DNA of 64,000 nucleotides from Pseudofabraea citricarpa (GCA_029641185.1 JAPWGK010000005.1:620001-684000); one strand, 5' to 3'; shown: positions 42,629 through 54,067, counted from the first letter of the stretch. Made by a program: numbers and translations. The notes: generated from the letters alone by a model not told the origin.

Positions 42629-42793
42629 ATGGCTGTCCCCGGATACTGTCATCACAGCTTCAACATGCTCAAGTCTGAGACCACGTTGATCCAATGGGTG
42701 TGCAACATGTGCCATTCTGGACCTCACTGGTACATCTTCGAGTGCAAGTACTGCAAGCTCAAGACTTGCAGACCCTGTGCCAACAAGGCATGA
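42629..42793 (+). CDS. 54-residue Cys/His-rich probable zinc-binding protein
   Basis: A short ATG-to-TGA frame (context TCACAATGG) with 7 Cys and 4 His in 54 residues. The spacing is C7-H8-H9, then C25-x2-C28-x10-C39-x2-C42-x4-C47-x2-C50, with H29 and H33 between. Three CxxC pairs plus the N-terminal CHH are enough ligands for two zinc ions in a cross-brace, as in C1, ZZ or treble-clef-like modules. There is no signal peptide or membrane segment. It has a strong promoter look: TATA box, CT-rich leader, leader intron and good Kozak. It stands alone in nearly 12 kb of otherwise gene-free DNA. Function is unknown; a small adaptor or nucleic-acid/protein-binding zinc module is the natural guess. 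Codon use (AAG, ATC, TGC, AAC, CTC) is strongly biased, as in well-expressed fungal genes. Confidence 0.8.
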   Translation: MAVPGYCHHSFNMLKSETTLIQWVCNMCHSGPHWYIFECKYCKLKTCRPCANKA

Positions 42794-43963
42794 GTAACCC
42801 AGACTACACCAATCAGCCGCAGTCTTGAGAGGTCATGATGTCGTGAGTGTACCCAACCCAGGATAGACCTTTCCTTTGTTCTGCGAGGTTATTTTCTGCA
42901 TGTAATTAAACCGCTGACGACACGGCAAAGTTTACATCGTCTATTCCGTCGTGTGATGCACTCTGGCTTACCCTGCATCAAACCTTCTTTACGGAGCCGG
43001 CCTTATCGCAAAAGCAATCATTCCCCTTCTTGTACCCAGAGCGAGCAACGTCTTTATTTTTCTCCTGGGGCATCTGGAACCGATCGGACCATGCATCTCT
43101 GTCGCCGTCACATGCAAGGGCCAACCATCAGATGTGCATGAGATCTCGATAGACTTTGGTCGCCTCACTTCTGCGCCGCGACTGGTCACTTGTCACAACG
43201 AGCTGCCCTTTTACGAAATTTCCTTTTTACTTCACGGCCGACGAACGGAACGAATCTCCTTTTCTCTGGCGTCAACAGGCTCTCCCTTGTTCTTTCCTTT
43301 TTCTTTCTTCTTTTCCTGTTTTCCATCGCTGCCGCGCCTCGCTCTCGGGAAAGCCACCCAATCTCCCCTCCTGCTCCTCTCGAGGGAGGGGATGGGTGAC
43401 AGATGACTCTTTTCTGCGACCTAGGCCTGCTGCCTTGCTCATCTATGCGTGGCGAGCCCTTTCCTTCCTGTAACTTTACATCCAAAATGACGGCGAACTT
43501 TTCCAAGACCAAAAAATGGGATGGGATGGGGGGTGCGGGACGCGATGCAATGCAATGCACTGCACTGGGTTTTTGTTGCGTGCGGGGGGAATCCTCTTTC
43601 TTTTACTCACCACTGGCGTTTTGTTCTTTCTGTCTTCTTTCCCAGCCTCCTCTCTCGGGCACCGCGCGTGCATCCGAGGGAGTCGAGCCAAAAGTCTGTA
43701 TTCAAAGAGAGGAAATGCTCACGCAGAAAAAAAAAAGAAAGTGAAAATGACAGCCCTGAAATCCGGGAGGAGCAATATGGAGTCAAAAATTTGTCGCTTT
43801 TCTTTTTGTCTTTTTCTTCTCTTTTTTTTCTTTGAACTGTTCCTGCTCTGGTCTGGTCTGCTCTGGTATGGTGGCGATGGATCTGATTACCTGGCATGAA
43901 TCGCTCGCTTACTCTCCTTTCACTCGTTTGTTTCTCTGGGATTGTTTTTTTTTCGGACTGGGG

Positions 43964-44018
43964 CACTGGCAATGGCACTGGTATGGGCAATGGCAATGGC
44001 AATGGCAATGGTACTGGC
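43964..44018. repeat. GGCAAT/GGCACT hexamer array
   Basis: About eight imperfect hexamer units, four of them consecutive perfect GGCAAT. Confidence 0.85.
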
Positions 44019-44840
44019 GTTTGCACTCATACACACAGTATATCAGAGACTGAAATTGAGACCGAGAATGCGAATGACCTCTCTAGATGGACGGGATGGG
44101 ATGGCATGGGATGGGATAGCTTGCATGCAATACCAAGATTCTTTCTTTCTCAATCACATCTCTCCGCACTGCTCCCTTTGTGCATATGTGCTAGCGCTGT
44201 GTACTTACTGTGCGATATATGTGGAACCCACCAACACCAACACCACCAACATGAACACCACCACCAATAATAACCATAACACCAACACCAGCAGCAGAAT
44301 TGCAGTGATCTCATCACTCTAAGCAAATGCTGGAGTAGAAGAGAGGGGAAGTCCTACCCCTCTCCCTCTCCCTCTCCCTTTTCCACCAACATTTCCAAAA
44401 AAGAAAAAAAAAAAGAAAAAGAAGAGAAGAGAGATGTCGTCACGGATGGTCACGCACGTATACGGGTTTAGGATACCTAGCATCACCAACATACGCCTTC
44501 GTCTCGCCATACCCTCCCTCTGCGCACATGGATCGCAAAAATGCAGAGCAGAGCAGAGCAAACATCCCTCCCCCCCTCTTCTCTTTCTCCTTCTTTATCT
44601 CCTTCCTCTCCGCCTTCCACGTCTCTTCTCTTCTCTTTCCTTTCCTTTCTGTTCTGTGACCTTTCCCTTTCCTGCTGCACTCTGCTCCTACCCGTTTCGT
44701 CGCACGGCTTCAGACGAGAACTCACATGAGCTGTCACCGCCCTGTCATCCTGTCGTCCTGTTGTGTAATGGAAGAAAAGGGAATAGAAGGGAACCTATAG
44801 AAGGGAGGTGGAACTTCTATCGTGCTTCTTCACGTAGGGC

Positions 44841-45100
44841 TGAAGAAGAAGGAAAGAAGGAAAGAAGGAAAGAAGGAAGGAAGGAAGGAAAGAACTTGAC
44901 CTTGTGACTTTGTTGTGTAATCCTCTGCTGTGTAATCCTCTGCTGTGATCTGATCTGCTGTCATCTGCTGTCGTGAACCGTGAGGGAAAGAGGCACAGGG
45001 AAGGGGGGAAGGGGGGATGTAGATACCCGGCGTTCTACGTTCTGCCTCCTGTGTGATGTGTGATGTGTGATGGGTGATGGACGATAGGTGATGGACGATA
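44841..45100. repeat. GAAGGAAA array and GTGATGTGT/GGACGATA repeats
   Basis: The purine-rich array GAAGGAAA/GAAG covers 44841-44893. A second array of GTGATGT and GTGATGGACGATA units covers 45049-45100. Confidence 0.8.
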
Positions 45101-47057
45101 AGCTAAGTGCTGTGTAACGCGGCCGGGGAACGGGGAAGGGGGAAGGGGGGAAGGGGGGAGCTCCTTCTGTTCTTTTTTCTAGTGCGTGGGTACGTACATG
45201 CTACATTGCATGATCATAGTTCATGTCTATCGTGTAACTCACGGCTGCTAAGCAGTGTACAGTGGGTAGTCGTAGGCAATAGGCAGGGAAAAAAGAAATC
45301 CCATTCCGAACAAGGGCAAAGCCAGTCAGCTGCGAAATGGTTTGCTGTTGTTGTTATCGCTATTGCTAGAGATGTCTTCGCGGGCAGGGGTAGGGAAAAA
45401 TGTATTCCCATTGCCGAAGCAGACGCTCTCGAAGATGAATGGGTGGTTTGTTGTCGTTGTTGTTGCTGCTGCTGCTGTCAGAGGTCTCTCCGCTGTCAGT
45501 AATAGAGCCTGTCCTATTTCCCGTGTCGGCTTCCTTTACGCATTGCTCTCTTGTATCTGCGCGGTAATAAATGCGGCACTTCTACATGCTGCGTCTTTGC
45601 GAGAGCTACTATAATATCCCCCCGTCGTAGTCAAAGCCCCGTAAGTCGTTCATGTGGTTGTGTGGTTATGCAGCTGTGCGGGTTTGCCAGTAGAATTTAT
45701 AGGTAGGATTTTGAATACTTTTGCGTATGCAGCTGTGCTACTTGACCTTGGGCTTTTGGATGCTTCTGTATCTGGGTCTCCTTTGCAGTATCAGTTGTAT
45801 CTAATCGTGATAAGCGTAGAATCACATCATGCTAGAAAATCACTCTTAAGCAGCTGGCTTGATCGCAGCTTCTCGTTTTGCAATAGACTCTATTACTATC
45901 CTCGCGAAATTGAGAGTAGACTCGTCGCGTAAATCTCCCGAGCCCTTGCCCTTTTCGTACGTTGCGCACCTAACCTGGTATCTCAAAGCCGAAGTTTGAA
46001 ATTTGGGATTCACATACCCATTTGTTATATATACCCCACACGATCTGAGAATCTGAGAAACTGAATCTGTTTACTCGTCTGCCTGTTTGTTTCTCTCAGC
46101 GAGTAGCGTGGGCGTGATATCGGCTCGGCGTAGAGATCATAAGCGAACCTGCAACGGCTAGCTTATCCAGACAGAGGCTCAATTAAAACATCTTGGTACA
46201 AATAGATAATATCGCCACTAATATTTCGTTCCTGTCTTGTATATTCAATTACCTACCCAGGAGATTTATCTACATGAGCTTATTTTTGTTTTACGAACCA
46301 AAGACTAGAAAATCATGGCAGAAAGGATTCACTAGAGTTGTGAACTAGTCGAGGAAAGGAAGAGGCAGTCGGGCCTATAAAACAAAGATAATATAATTAA
46401 GGGCACTGTAGATAGATTTACATAGAACAACACCAATTCGAGAGGTTATTCTGCAGCGCCCATAGGCACATCAAGCTAGCCATCAAATTTATCTACATCG
46501 TTGCTAGCTGGAATCTCGTTGTCATCCACTTGATATTATCCCAGTCGTGAAATTCTAAACTCTGACTTCCACGTGGCCTTAGAGCTGTCTCTCAAAATGC
46601 CACAGACTTTCCCTTGTTGAAACAAAAACCGCTTTATATGGATTAATACAAATAATAGGACTTGCATATCACCTTCAGGGAATCTTTAAAACACCTAGCT
46701 TGAAGGATTAGACGTCGTTAAGTAGCGATTATCCCGTTACATAGATCGCCAACTACTCCTCAACCAGATAGTCGTCATTCAATCCTCTAACCAGACGTGT
46801 TTCTATTTCTCTTCCACTGCTTGCTTTTCCATCCCATGGATGTATCCTCAGGATCTGAAAATGGCTTAGTTGAGGTGTCCCGCAGCCTTGCCCCTTTTCT
46901 AACCGCCTATCACCCCGATCGGGCTAGCGCTTGATTCAGATAGACCACAGCCTCGTACAAATCAGTTCAGATCTGAATCTCCAGCAGACTTGACCAGCAT
47001 TGACTCAATCCATTCCCTTTGACCTGCTCCTCTTTACTGTCTCTTCCTAATTCAAAG

Positions 47058-48566
47058 ATGCGTCGCAGCCGTGCCGGGACGCCATGGTCTCGATGGGCTG
47101 TGGGCGCTGTCTTAGTGCTGATGCTGTTTTACTTTCATCCTAGCTTTTCTGGTATCGAGAGTTCGCGCCATCTGGCTCCCGTGCCTCAGCGAGACCTGGC
47201 CTATCTACAACAAGTCCTCAAGGACAATGCCATCGGGCCTCAGATTACATATGCGTCGCGCCATATCCAGTACAGAAACACGGCTCAAGAGCGTCTCCCG
47301 ATAACAGACATCTCGAATGAGCTGTTCCCCAATCCAGCGATTCACATCAACCTCGACCAAGCCACCACCCTACCACCCTCAATCCCTCCAATCCAGGTTG
47401 GAGTCGCATATTCTCCAAGGCCCGACGAAGTTGATGCCTCCTCCCTCATATTCGGTGTCTCTACGACCTTCTCCCGCTTCAATGACGAGGCTGCGGGGCC
47501 CGTGAAGGAGTGGACGAGGTGGCTCACAGACGGGAATGGGAGATCCAATGGAGCCACACTCGTCCTGTGCTTGCACGAGACAACAGAGGATCAGTTTGCT
47601 ACCGCCAGGGCCAAACTTGCTGCGGTTGGGATAGATGCCACGGTGCAGCCATCGGATGCCTCTCTCGATATGCCAGGTAGATACTTAGCACTTGTCGCAG
47701 CTCTGTACAACCATCCGACTCGCGCTTCTCGAAAATACCTTGCTCTCATTGACGATGATACTTTCTTTCCTTCCATTTCAGCGCTCATATCCACACTCTC
47801 ACACTACGATCCTTCCAAGCCCTATTACATCGGTGCTTTCACAGAGCGGGTGGATTGGATCATGGACCATAAAGTACCCATGGCCTATGGTGGTGGTGGC
47901 GTCTTCCTCACGGCACCACTAGCGAAAGATTTAGTCGATCTGACGCCAACCTGCCTGAAAAAAGATGAAGGCTCTGGAAGATATCTGGAATGGGGCGAGC
48001 AAGGCGATCTACTTCTCTATAACTGCCTACACAATCATACTGAAACTACCCTCTCATATATGCCTCAATTACATCAGATGGATCAGTGGGGTGATCCATC
48101 TGGATTTTACGAGTCTGGCCAGTTGCCTTTGAGTTTGCATCACTACAAGTCGTGGCACCACCTAGCTCCCGAGCGAGTTCACGTCGTGGCTGACGCTTGT
48201 GGATTGGACTGCGTCTTGCAGCGCTTTCAGTTCAAAGACAATTGGATAATCAGCAATGGCTATAGTGTTGCGGAATACCCGAAAGGCATCAACTTTGACG
48301 TCATGCAGATGGAAGGAACATTCGACAACGGCTATGGAAAGGATGGCCAAGAAGACGTGAGTTTAAGTTACAGTTTCGGCCCACTCCGGAAGAACCTAGC
48401 TCGAACAGGACGGAAGCGCAGCTGGGAACTCATCGATGCCAAGAGTGACGGCGGCGGGAGGGTCATGCAGGTCTACGTAAAGAGGAAAGACGACGAGAGA
48501 TGGCTTGGAAAGGACGAGTCGAAGCCGGAAAAGGATGCAGTTATTGTTCTTGTGTGGAGGCCGTAG
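47058..48566 (+). CDS. Fringe-like glycosyltransferase, GT31-type, Golgi type II membrane protein
   Basis: Intronless, 502 residues from ATG 47058 (MRRSRAGTPWSR). A short basic N-terminal tail is followed by one membrane segment (WAVGAVLVLMLFYFHPSF, residues 13-30), giving type II topology. The catalytic region has KYLALIDDDTFFPS with the metal/nucleotide-sugar-binding acidic triad (D232-D234), YYIGAFTERVDW, YGGGGVFLTAPLA, and EQGDLLLYNCLHNHTETT. This layout matches the fungal DUF604/fringe-like GT31 group, which transfers sugars to glycoproteins or glycolipids in the Golgi. Acceptor and sugar cannot be deduced. Neighbours give no clue; the upstream side is the gene desert. Confidence 0.87.
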   Translation: MRRSRAGTPWSRWAVGAVLVLMLFYFHPSFSGIESSRHLAPVPQRDLAYLQQVLKDNAIGPQITYASRHIQYRNTAQERLPITDISNELFPNPAIHINLDQATTLPPSIPPIQVGVAYSPRPDEVDASSLIFGVSTTFSRFNDEAAGPVKEWTRWLTDGNGRSNGATLVLCLHETTEDQFATARAKLAAVGIDATVQPSDASLDMPGRYLALVAALYNHPTRASRKYLALIDDDTFFPSISALISTLSHYDPSKPYYIGAFTERVDWIMDHKVPMAYGGGGVFLTAPLAKDLVDLTPTCLKKDEGSGRYLEWGEQGDLLLYNCLHNHTETTLSYMPQLHQMDQWGDPSGFYESGQLPLSLHHYKSWHHLAPERVHVVADACGLDCVLQRFQFKDNWIISNGYSVAEYPKGINFDVMQMEGTFDNGYGKDGQEDVSLSYSFGPLRKNLARTGRKRSWELIDAKSDGGGRVMQVYVKRKDDERWLGKDESKPEKDAVIVLVWRP

Positions 48567-49111
48567 GTGCCTTGTTCTACTTTCTGTTCTACTATCTTTT
48601 TGTATCGATACCGGGTCTGTATTCTTAAAGAAGGCACATGGTGCTTGGAAGGCGCAAAATAGGGAAAAGGCTGGTTGGTGGATACCCGGACATAGACTGG
48701 CAAGCATGATTGATATATTTACATTTTGTTGCGATAGTGCTCACTCCTCTTTGTTCATCTTTCCTTTTATTGTGACCTAGCCATGTCTGAACGATCAAGT
48801 GATCATGACTACACAGGATCATCATTCAAAGACTTCCTTTCAAGATCGAGTACTATTTTTTCGAGAATCAATACATAACCAGTTGCGGCAGCAAAAACCT
48901 CAATCCGGTAAGTCACGGGTCGATTGGTTGGTGAATTATTCTTTGTCTTTGATTTTGTCTTGCTCATCTCCTTTGTCTTGTCTTCCTTCTTTGTCTGCAT
49001 CACGCTCAATAAGTCCCATCTTCCTGCGGTTTCCCACGCAGTGCATTTCACATTTGCAACCCAAGAAGATTACAAGCACTGCTCGTTAGTGCTCTCGACC
49101 TTACAGCAAAC
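48567..49111. other. Intergenic
   Basis: 3' flank of the glycosyltransferase and promoter of the stalked membrane protein. A CT-rich stretch (TTTGTCTTGCTCATC...) at 48936-49010 probably belongs to the leader of the downstream gene. Confidence 0.45.
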
Positions 49112-49903
49112 ATGGCGGCTATCCTGGCACTTACAACAACATACACACCAGCACCAAGCTGCACGACCGATTTCTACAGTAATGGTGCGTACTATACTAT
49201 TGGAGGACCCCAGCCAACCGATTGTTTTCCATCGGGCTGGGCTTCCACATCGCAGTACTTCTCGCCTGGCATCTGCCCCTCTGGATATACCGAAGCGTGC
49301 TCTCAAGTAGTCACATCAAAGAAGTCTACCGAGACGCAAGCGCAATGCTGTCCCAGGTAAGTGTGGAACCAACCAATTCCCAAACCAAACCTCCATCCAC
49401 GCAACCGCTCGCTCGCTGACTTGACGTCTGAAAATAGCGGATGGGCCTGTTACACCTCGAGCCTCTTTGACTTCCCCGGCCCCAGCCAAGGCTGCGTGTC
49501 GACATTCCAAGACCAAGTAACGACCGTCGTCATCGACGCCACGGTCCTGACGACCGTCACGGCGACGCTCCACCCGCTCACCGAAGCCGTCTACGGCCAT
49601 GCCGTCTCCATCCGCAACGAGAAGTCGGACCGCAAGACGAAAACCAAAAAGCCCAAGACGGAAAAGCCCAAGACGACCAAGACGGAAAAGCCAAAGACGA
49701 CCAAGACGAAGGATAAGAGTAAGCCAACTGCTGCCGCCGCCGCCGCCACAAAGGGCAGAAAGGGCAGAAAGCTTAAGCTCTCCAAGGCCGCCATTTCTGG
49801 CATCGCTATTGGTGGGGCCTTCGCTTTGATGGCCCTCGTCTTTGGGGCTGTTCTCATCTGTAGTGTTGCTAGAGGGGGAGGAGATGCTTTTGGAGGTGAT
49901 TGA
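49112..49903 (+). CDS. Single-pass membrane protein with Cys-rich domain and Lys/Thr/Pro stalk
   Basis: Exons 49112-49356 and 49438-49903; 236 residues. The N-terminal ~105 residues carry eight cysteines (CTTDF, DCFP, GICPSGYTEAC, QCCP, WACYT, QGCVS) in the style of fungal cell-surface proteins. A region of repeated PKT/EKPKTTK units follows (about residues 145-170), then poly-Ala, a basic GRKGRKLKLSK patch and one membrane helix (AAISGIAIGGAFALMALVFGAVLIC), ending in a short Gly/Asp tail. The start shows only a weak hydrophobic segment (MAAILALTTTYT), so secretion may use the C-terminal helix or an unrecognised upstream exon. Similar proteins are widespread and uncharacterised in filamentous ascomycetes. 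A surface sensor or wall-contact role is possible but not shown. Confidence 0.75.
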
Positions 49904-51003
49904 AAGGCAGTGTCGGAGTCCTAAGGGAGGGGTGATACTGCCCTATAAGAAGTCTGTACCGCTGTTAGAGGTGCTTAGATGCGAGGGTTTTAGCCGTTCG
50001 TTCTCCTTTGTTCAGGCCGAGAAGTTTTGATTGGGATCTTCCTTTCTTCTTACTTGCTTGGATAATACCTCGGATGCCATACATGAAATGATACCTGTTG
50101 ATTAGAAAGCTGACTTAGCAATTCCCCATATGTGATCTTACCGAAACATTCAGCTTGAACCTATGACTTGATCACCGAACATGCAATTGATCAAAAACGA
50201 ATAATTACTTGAGGAGCTAGAGCTTGCTAACCTTGAGTCTGCTTGAGAACTTAAGGCCTCAAGAAAGAGTAGAAGTCCATTTGGTAGTTTCATAAGTATA
50301 AATGGTATAAAGAGCTTTTGCTGCATTATATAGCGAACGTTTAAAAGCATATTTGAAACCAGAAATTGCTCCATAAAAACAGCATACATACGGATGAGAA
50401 TTTGTTCTTCTTGCTGGAATTGCTGGGCGTATTTCATCTTTCAACGGTTGATAGGGCTTATGTTTCTTCTTCTTTTATTTTCCAAAATTGAGCGGGAAGC
50501 AATAGGACAGAGAATTACCCTGTTTTCTTCTCCGTTGTAGGGCTTGATCGAGTGCTCAAAAGATTAATGGTGACTTACTTACCTTCCGAGTGATGATATG
50601 ATAACTCCATCTTTTCTCCAGAAGCATAAGCTTCTCATTACAAACCCCCCACTACACATGGTCTTTGAAAATATGGCCGAATGTCAATTGAAGCTCAAGA
50701 CGAACATCGCTTAGCAAGCCGGAGATAGCTTTTTTCGGCCTCGCTATATTACGTGAAATAGCCGACGGTGTATTGTATTTCTAAGCAACCAAGAGAGCAC
50801 GGCGTCAGCTCACATGGATACGTAAATCCTCGAATCTGATACGGGGGCCACAAGTACTTGAGCATATAAAAAGGACAGAGCTTTTCCATATTTTCCTGTG
50901 CTACTTAAAAGATAGCCTGCCTCGAGTCCTGATCCGGTTTTCATCTCTTTCTCACACCCCCTCCTCGGCTCCTCACCTGCAAAACAAAAAGAGGAAAAGA
51001 ATT
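49904..51003. other. Intergenic
   Basis: 1.1 kb with no supported gene; AT-rich between 50040 and 50560. Holds the promoter of the SnoaL-like gene at its end. Confidence 0.45.
50865..50872 (+). promoter_or_regulatory. TATA box of the SnoaL-like gene
   Basis: TATAAAAA about 132 nt upstream of the ATG at 51004, a usual fungal distance. Confidence 0.55.
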
Positions 51004-51592
51004 ATGCCTCTCACTGTCGAATATGTCCAATCCGTCATGGGACCCTGCGGGCAGGGCATCTGGGAGCCATTCCTCTCGGCCATCGCGCCCGATGTGCAAT
51101 GGTGGATCTGTTCCGAGGAGGCAGACGACGAGTGCCATTCGGGAATCTACGTAGGCACTCCCCCCCGGACTTGAGGCGAGAAAGATGAAAGGAAAGAAAG
51201 GGGAGAAAAAGCAGAGTAAAAATAAAAGAAACGGCTGACTGAGGTGGAACCCAGAACTTCGAGCAGTGGAAAACCCAGGTCGCCGGCCCTATGACGGCGC
51301 GCCTGGTGGGGAACAACCAGGACATGCTCATCAGGGAGGTCGATGTCGTCGGGCAGAAGGCCATCATCGAGGCCGAGGGCAATGGCACGCAGATCAACGG
51401 GCGCCCGTATAATAACCGGTACGTACTGTCTGCTTGCTTGCATGGCATGTCCTTTGGGCAAGGTGCGAATTGATCGCTGCTAGGTTCTGCTGGATCCTTA
51501 TCTTTGACGACGAGGGTAAGATTGTCAAGATTCGAGAGTATATGCACTCGGCGCTGGTTAAGGAGGTTATGACCACGAACCAGATTCCTTGA
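51004..51592 (+). CDS. SnoaL/NTF2-fold small protein
   Basis: Exons 51004-51150, 51255-51418, 51484-51592; 139 residues. Segments typical of the SnoaL-like fold are visible: FLSAIAPDVQWWICSE (helix into first strand), NFEQWKTQVAGPM, DVVGQKAIIEAEGNGTQINGRPYNNRFCWILIFDDEGKIVKIREYMHSALV. The last part, FCWILIFDDEGKIVKIREY, is the classic C-terminal hairpin of the family. Members bind small hydrophobic ligands and act as isomerases, cyclases or hydrolases, often in secondary or degradative metabolism; many fungal ones are uncharacterised. There is no signal peptide. The first intron (104 nt) is longer than most here. Substrate unknown, and no biosynthetic gene lies next to it. Confidence 0.8.
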
Positions 51593-52993
51593 AGAGAGGT
51601 GCGGGTTCTGGGAGAGGTTGCATTGGAGGGGAGGGTAAGAGCTATCTATGCTTGGAGCTTTGATATTTCAAGCGACGGGTATATTAAGCGAGGCAGCGAA
51701 CTGGCTACTGCCCTTCCAATTGGAATTCTATAGATTGCTTAAGTGTTTAACTTTGCTAGGGATAAAAGCTGTTTTTTCGTTGATCTTCGCTGCACTTGGA
51801 TGACTTGATTTGCTTCCATGTATTTGCATAAATGGTACTGAGGCTCAGAAAATCCATGGTGGGTGATCATCGTTGGACAAGGGCTTGCTACTTTTAATGC
51901 CCTTTGCAGATCTCTTCAACTACCTAGGTAGGTAATCCAGGCCCGAAAGCTTTATCATAATCGGGATTTCAACCAGTGTGGAGGAGAGATGTCACAACGC
52001 TACCTTTCCAAAGGATTACCGATTACCAGTGCATAACAACGATGTATGAAAAAATTCATTTTTGGTTTTGGGTTACTGCCTTTCTCCTCACAAATTTGTG
52101 TTTTGATCGCCACAGCTAAGTGAATATCCTCGAGACGTAGAGACAAGCTTCGTCTTCGCGATGGTGATATTATTCATGGCCAACGATTGCCTTTATTTTG
52201 CAGTCTCTGTAAGAGCTATAATGTCATCCGAATGAAAAACACAACGCAAAGTAATACTGTCTTCCATAAATTATAAAACGAAGGCGTGCAATGCGAGCAA
52301 GCGACTGCCAGCACCTACTCGCTCAATGTACCTACCACGTACCTAATCGGCGGCAGATATCTTTATCCGACTTTTTTACATCCTTCTTGCATCCTCCTGC
52401 TGCAACTCATGCATCATCTCCCGCAGCTAACATACGAATCGCAATCACTTTCCGTCGTTTCACAACCTAACGCAATGTATCTATCGTCTTACAATCTGAC
52501 TCATTCCCTCACCCATCCAGCCAATGGCTCGCTTAATCCCCCCAATTTCCCCTCCTTCGAAAGCGGAAGGACGACAAGCAAAACTGATGACTCACTCCCT
52601 CTTTATGTTCCCATCCGCTTTGATGCAAGACTTCAAAAATTATAAGGCGCAGTGCAGCTCGAAGTCTGGCATATGCGAGCGTCAATAAGCGACCTTCCAA
52701 AAGAAGTCAAAAGTGGGAGGGGGAAGGTAAAACAGAAGAAGTGTGAGTCAATGAGCACAGGATAGGGATTTCCCGATATCGAAACTCGCAGCATAAGCCA
52801 CAGAAGGAGCATAAAAGAAAACCCCGGCCAAAAAAAAAAAAAAAAAGAAAAGAAAAAAAGACTTCTGGGAGGGATATAAAACGAGACATCTCGCTCAGAG
52901 AGAGAAAGTCAATCGGTGCAAAGAAGAGAAAGGGAAAAGAAGAGAACAAAACTCAATTGCATATCCAAAAAGGAAACAATCAACTTTCCAACC
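51593..52993. other. Intergenic with A17 tract
   Basis: 1.4 kb. An open frame at 52286-52645 has no recognisable features. A pure A17 run lies at 52830-52846, just upstream of the GNAT-gene TATA box. Confidence 0.45.
52875..52881 (+). promoter_or_regulatory. TATA box of the GNAT gene
   Basis: TATAAAA 113 nt upstream of the ATG at 52994, preceded by an A-rich tract that may exclude nucleosomes. Confidence 0.55.
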
Positions 52994-53605
52994 ATGGCAG
53001 GATTCCTCAACACCTACCTCACCTCCCCAACGCACCCCATAGCCCTGCGCAACCCCGAGCCAGAAGACGCAGCCGCCTTCTCTCGACTCCTCTCCGAGCC
53101 GTCCAACATCGAATCGGACCCGCACTGCTCACCAGACGGCATCGACGAAGCAACGAGCAGGATCGTGATTAAAAAAATGCGAGAATCAGCCTCAGCAGCA
53201 GTGCCGACACGGGTGAACCTGATGATTGTGCTAGCCGACAACAACCCAGCTCAAGGACAAGGACAAGGACGCGGAACCATCATCGGCATGTCGGGATTCG
53301 GCGGCATCGACGAGATAGACGGCAAGCGGATCGGCGACGTGGGAGCGATGCTGAACCCGTCGCAGCGCAGGAAGGGCTACGCGCTGGAGGCGATGCGCAT
53401 GAGTATCGAGTTTGCCTTTGGCGAGCTGAAGACGGACGGCGTGAGCGCGCAGGTGCTGGCGGCGAACGAGAAGATGAAGCGGCTGCTCGAGAAGAAGCTC
53501 GGCTGGGAAGGCGTCGAGAAAGAGGGCGAGTACGGTCCCGAGTTGCGCTTCGACATGAACGAGCAGCAGTGGATGGAGATGAAGGCCCGCTTGGGTTGGT
53601 CTTGA
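52994..53605 (+). CDS. GNAT-family N-acetyltransferase
   Basis: Intronless, 203 residues, ATG in CCAACCATGG context. The RimJ/RimL-like layout is visible: IALRNPEPEDAAAFSRLL at the N-terminal strand and helix, IIGMSGFGGIDEIDGKRIGDVGAMLNPSQRRKGYALEAM, where QRRKGYA is the acetyl-CoA pyrophosphate loop (Q/RxxGxG/A), and VSAQVLAANEKMKRLLEKKLGW as the N-x-x-M-x-x-L-x-E-K-L-G-W terminal block. It transfers acetyl groups to an amine on a small molecule or protein N terminus; the acceptor is unknown. A GQGQGQGRG stretch sits in the loop before the central strands. No targeting signal. The coding region is much more GC-rich than the flanks. Confidence 0.88.
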   Translation: MAGFLNTYLTSPTHPIALRNPEPEDAAAFSRLLSEPSNIESDPHCSPDGIDEATSRIVIKKMRESASAAVPTRVNLMIVLADNNPAQGQGQGRGTIIGMSGFGGIDEIDGKRIGDVGAMLNPSQRRKGYALEAMRMSIEFAFGELKTDGVSAQVLAANEKMKRLLEKKLGWEGVEKEGEYGPELRFDMNEQQWMEMKARLGWS

Positions 53606-54067
53606 ATTTGTCTCTGGTCTAGAAGAGATCCGGTTGGCGGCTTGCTGGCTTGACACGCCGCTACCTGATCTGTGAGCTTCGTCGCTGGTTATGGAGCGAT
53701 ACGCAGCGCCCGGGTGGGCTGTGGTGGTGGTGGTGAGGGGCAGTTCGTGGAGAGGAGATTATGGATGGGTGGCATGAGGTGCTTTATTGAGTTGACCAGG
53801 ACATTCTGGGTGTGCAGGTTGGTCATGTCACTCGATCGGAGGGAAAACCCAATTTGAAGATCCGGCGAGAGAGGACTTGAAAGGAAGAAATGAAAGCAAC
53901 AAAGAGATTGATATAGCAGAAGATTGGAATACAAATTGATTTTTACTTAATTGCTTCTTTCCATAGACCGGTTATGCGATGCTGAAATCACTGCGACAAA
54001 ATCATGAATAGCAAAACTCTGAAGGTACGGCGGCAAATAACAAAATTTATGACTGCATAGCAACGTA
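53606..54067. other. Intergenic between convergent genes
   Basis: 3' flanks of the GNAT and OPT genes, with a short (GGT)n run near 53722. Nothing else seen. Confidence 0.5.

Larger units (their letters stand above)
42794..47057. other. Second part of the gene desert
   Basis: About 4.3 kb without a supported gene. Pyrimidine-rich tracts lie at 43260-43400 and 44560-44660 and a purine-rich tract at 44841-44893. From 45.9 to 47.0 kb the DNA returns to ordinary mixed composition, the promoter region of the glycosyltransferase. Open frames of 124-157 codons at 43.2-44.9 kb cross the low-complexity tracts and have no domain I recognise. Confidence 0.55.

Noticed and set aside
35279..45932. Many open frames of 60-257 codons in the desert, on both strands
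   Set aside because: They run through tandem repeats or low-complexity tracts, several lack an ATG, overlapping frames are equally open, and none shows a domain or plausible splice chain.
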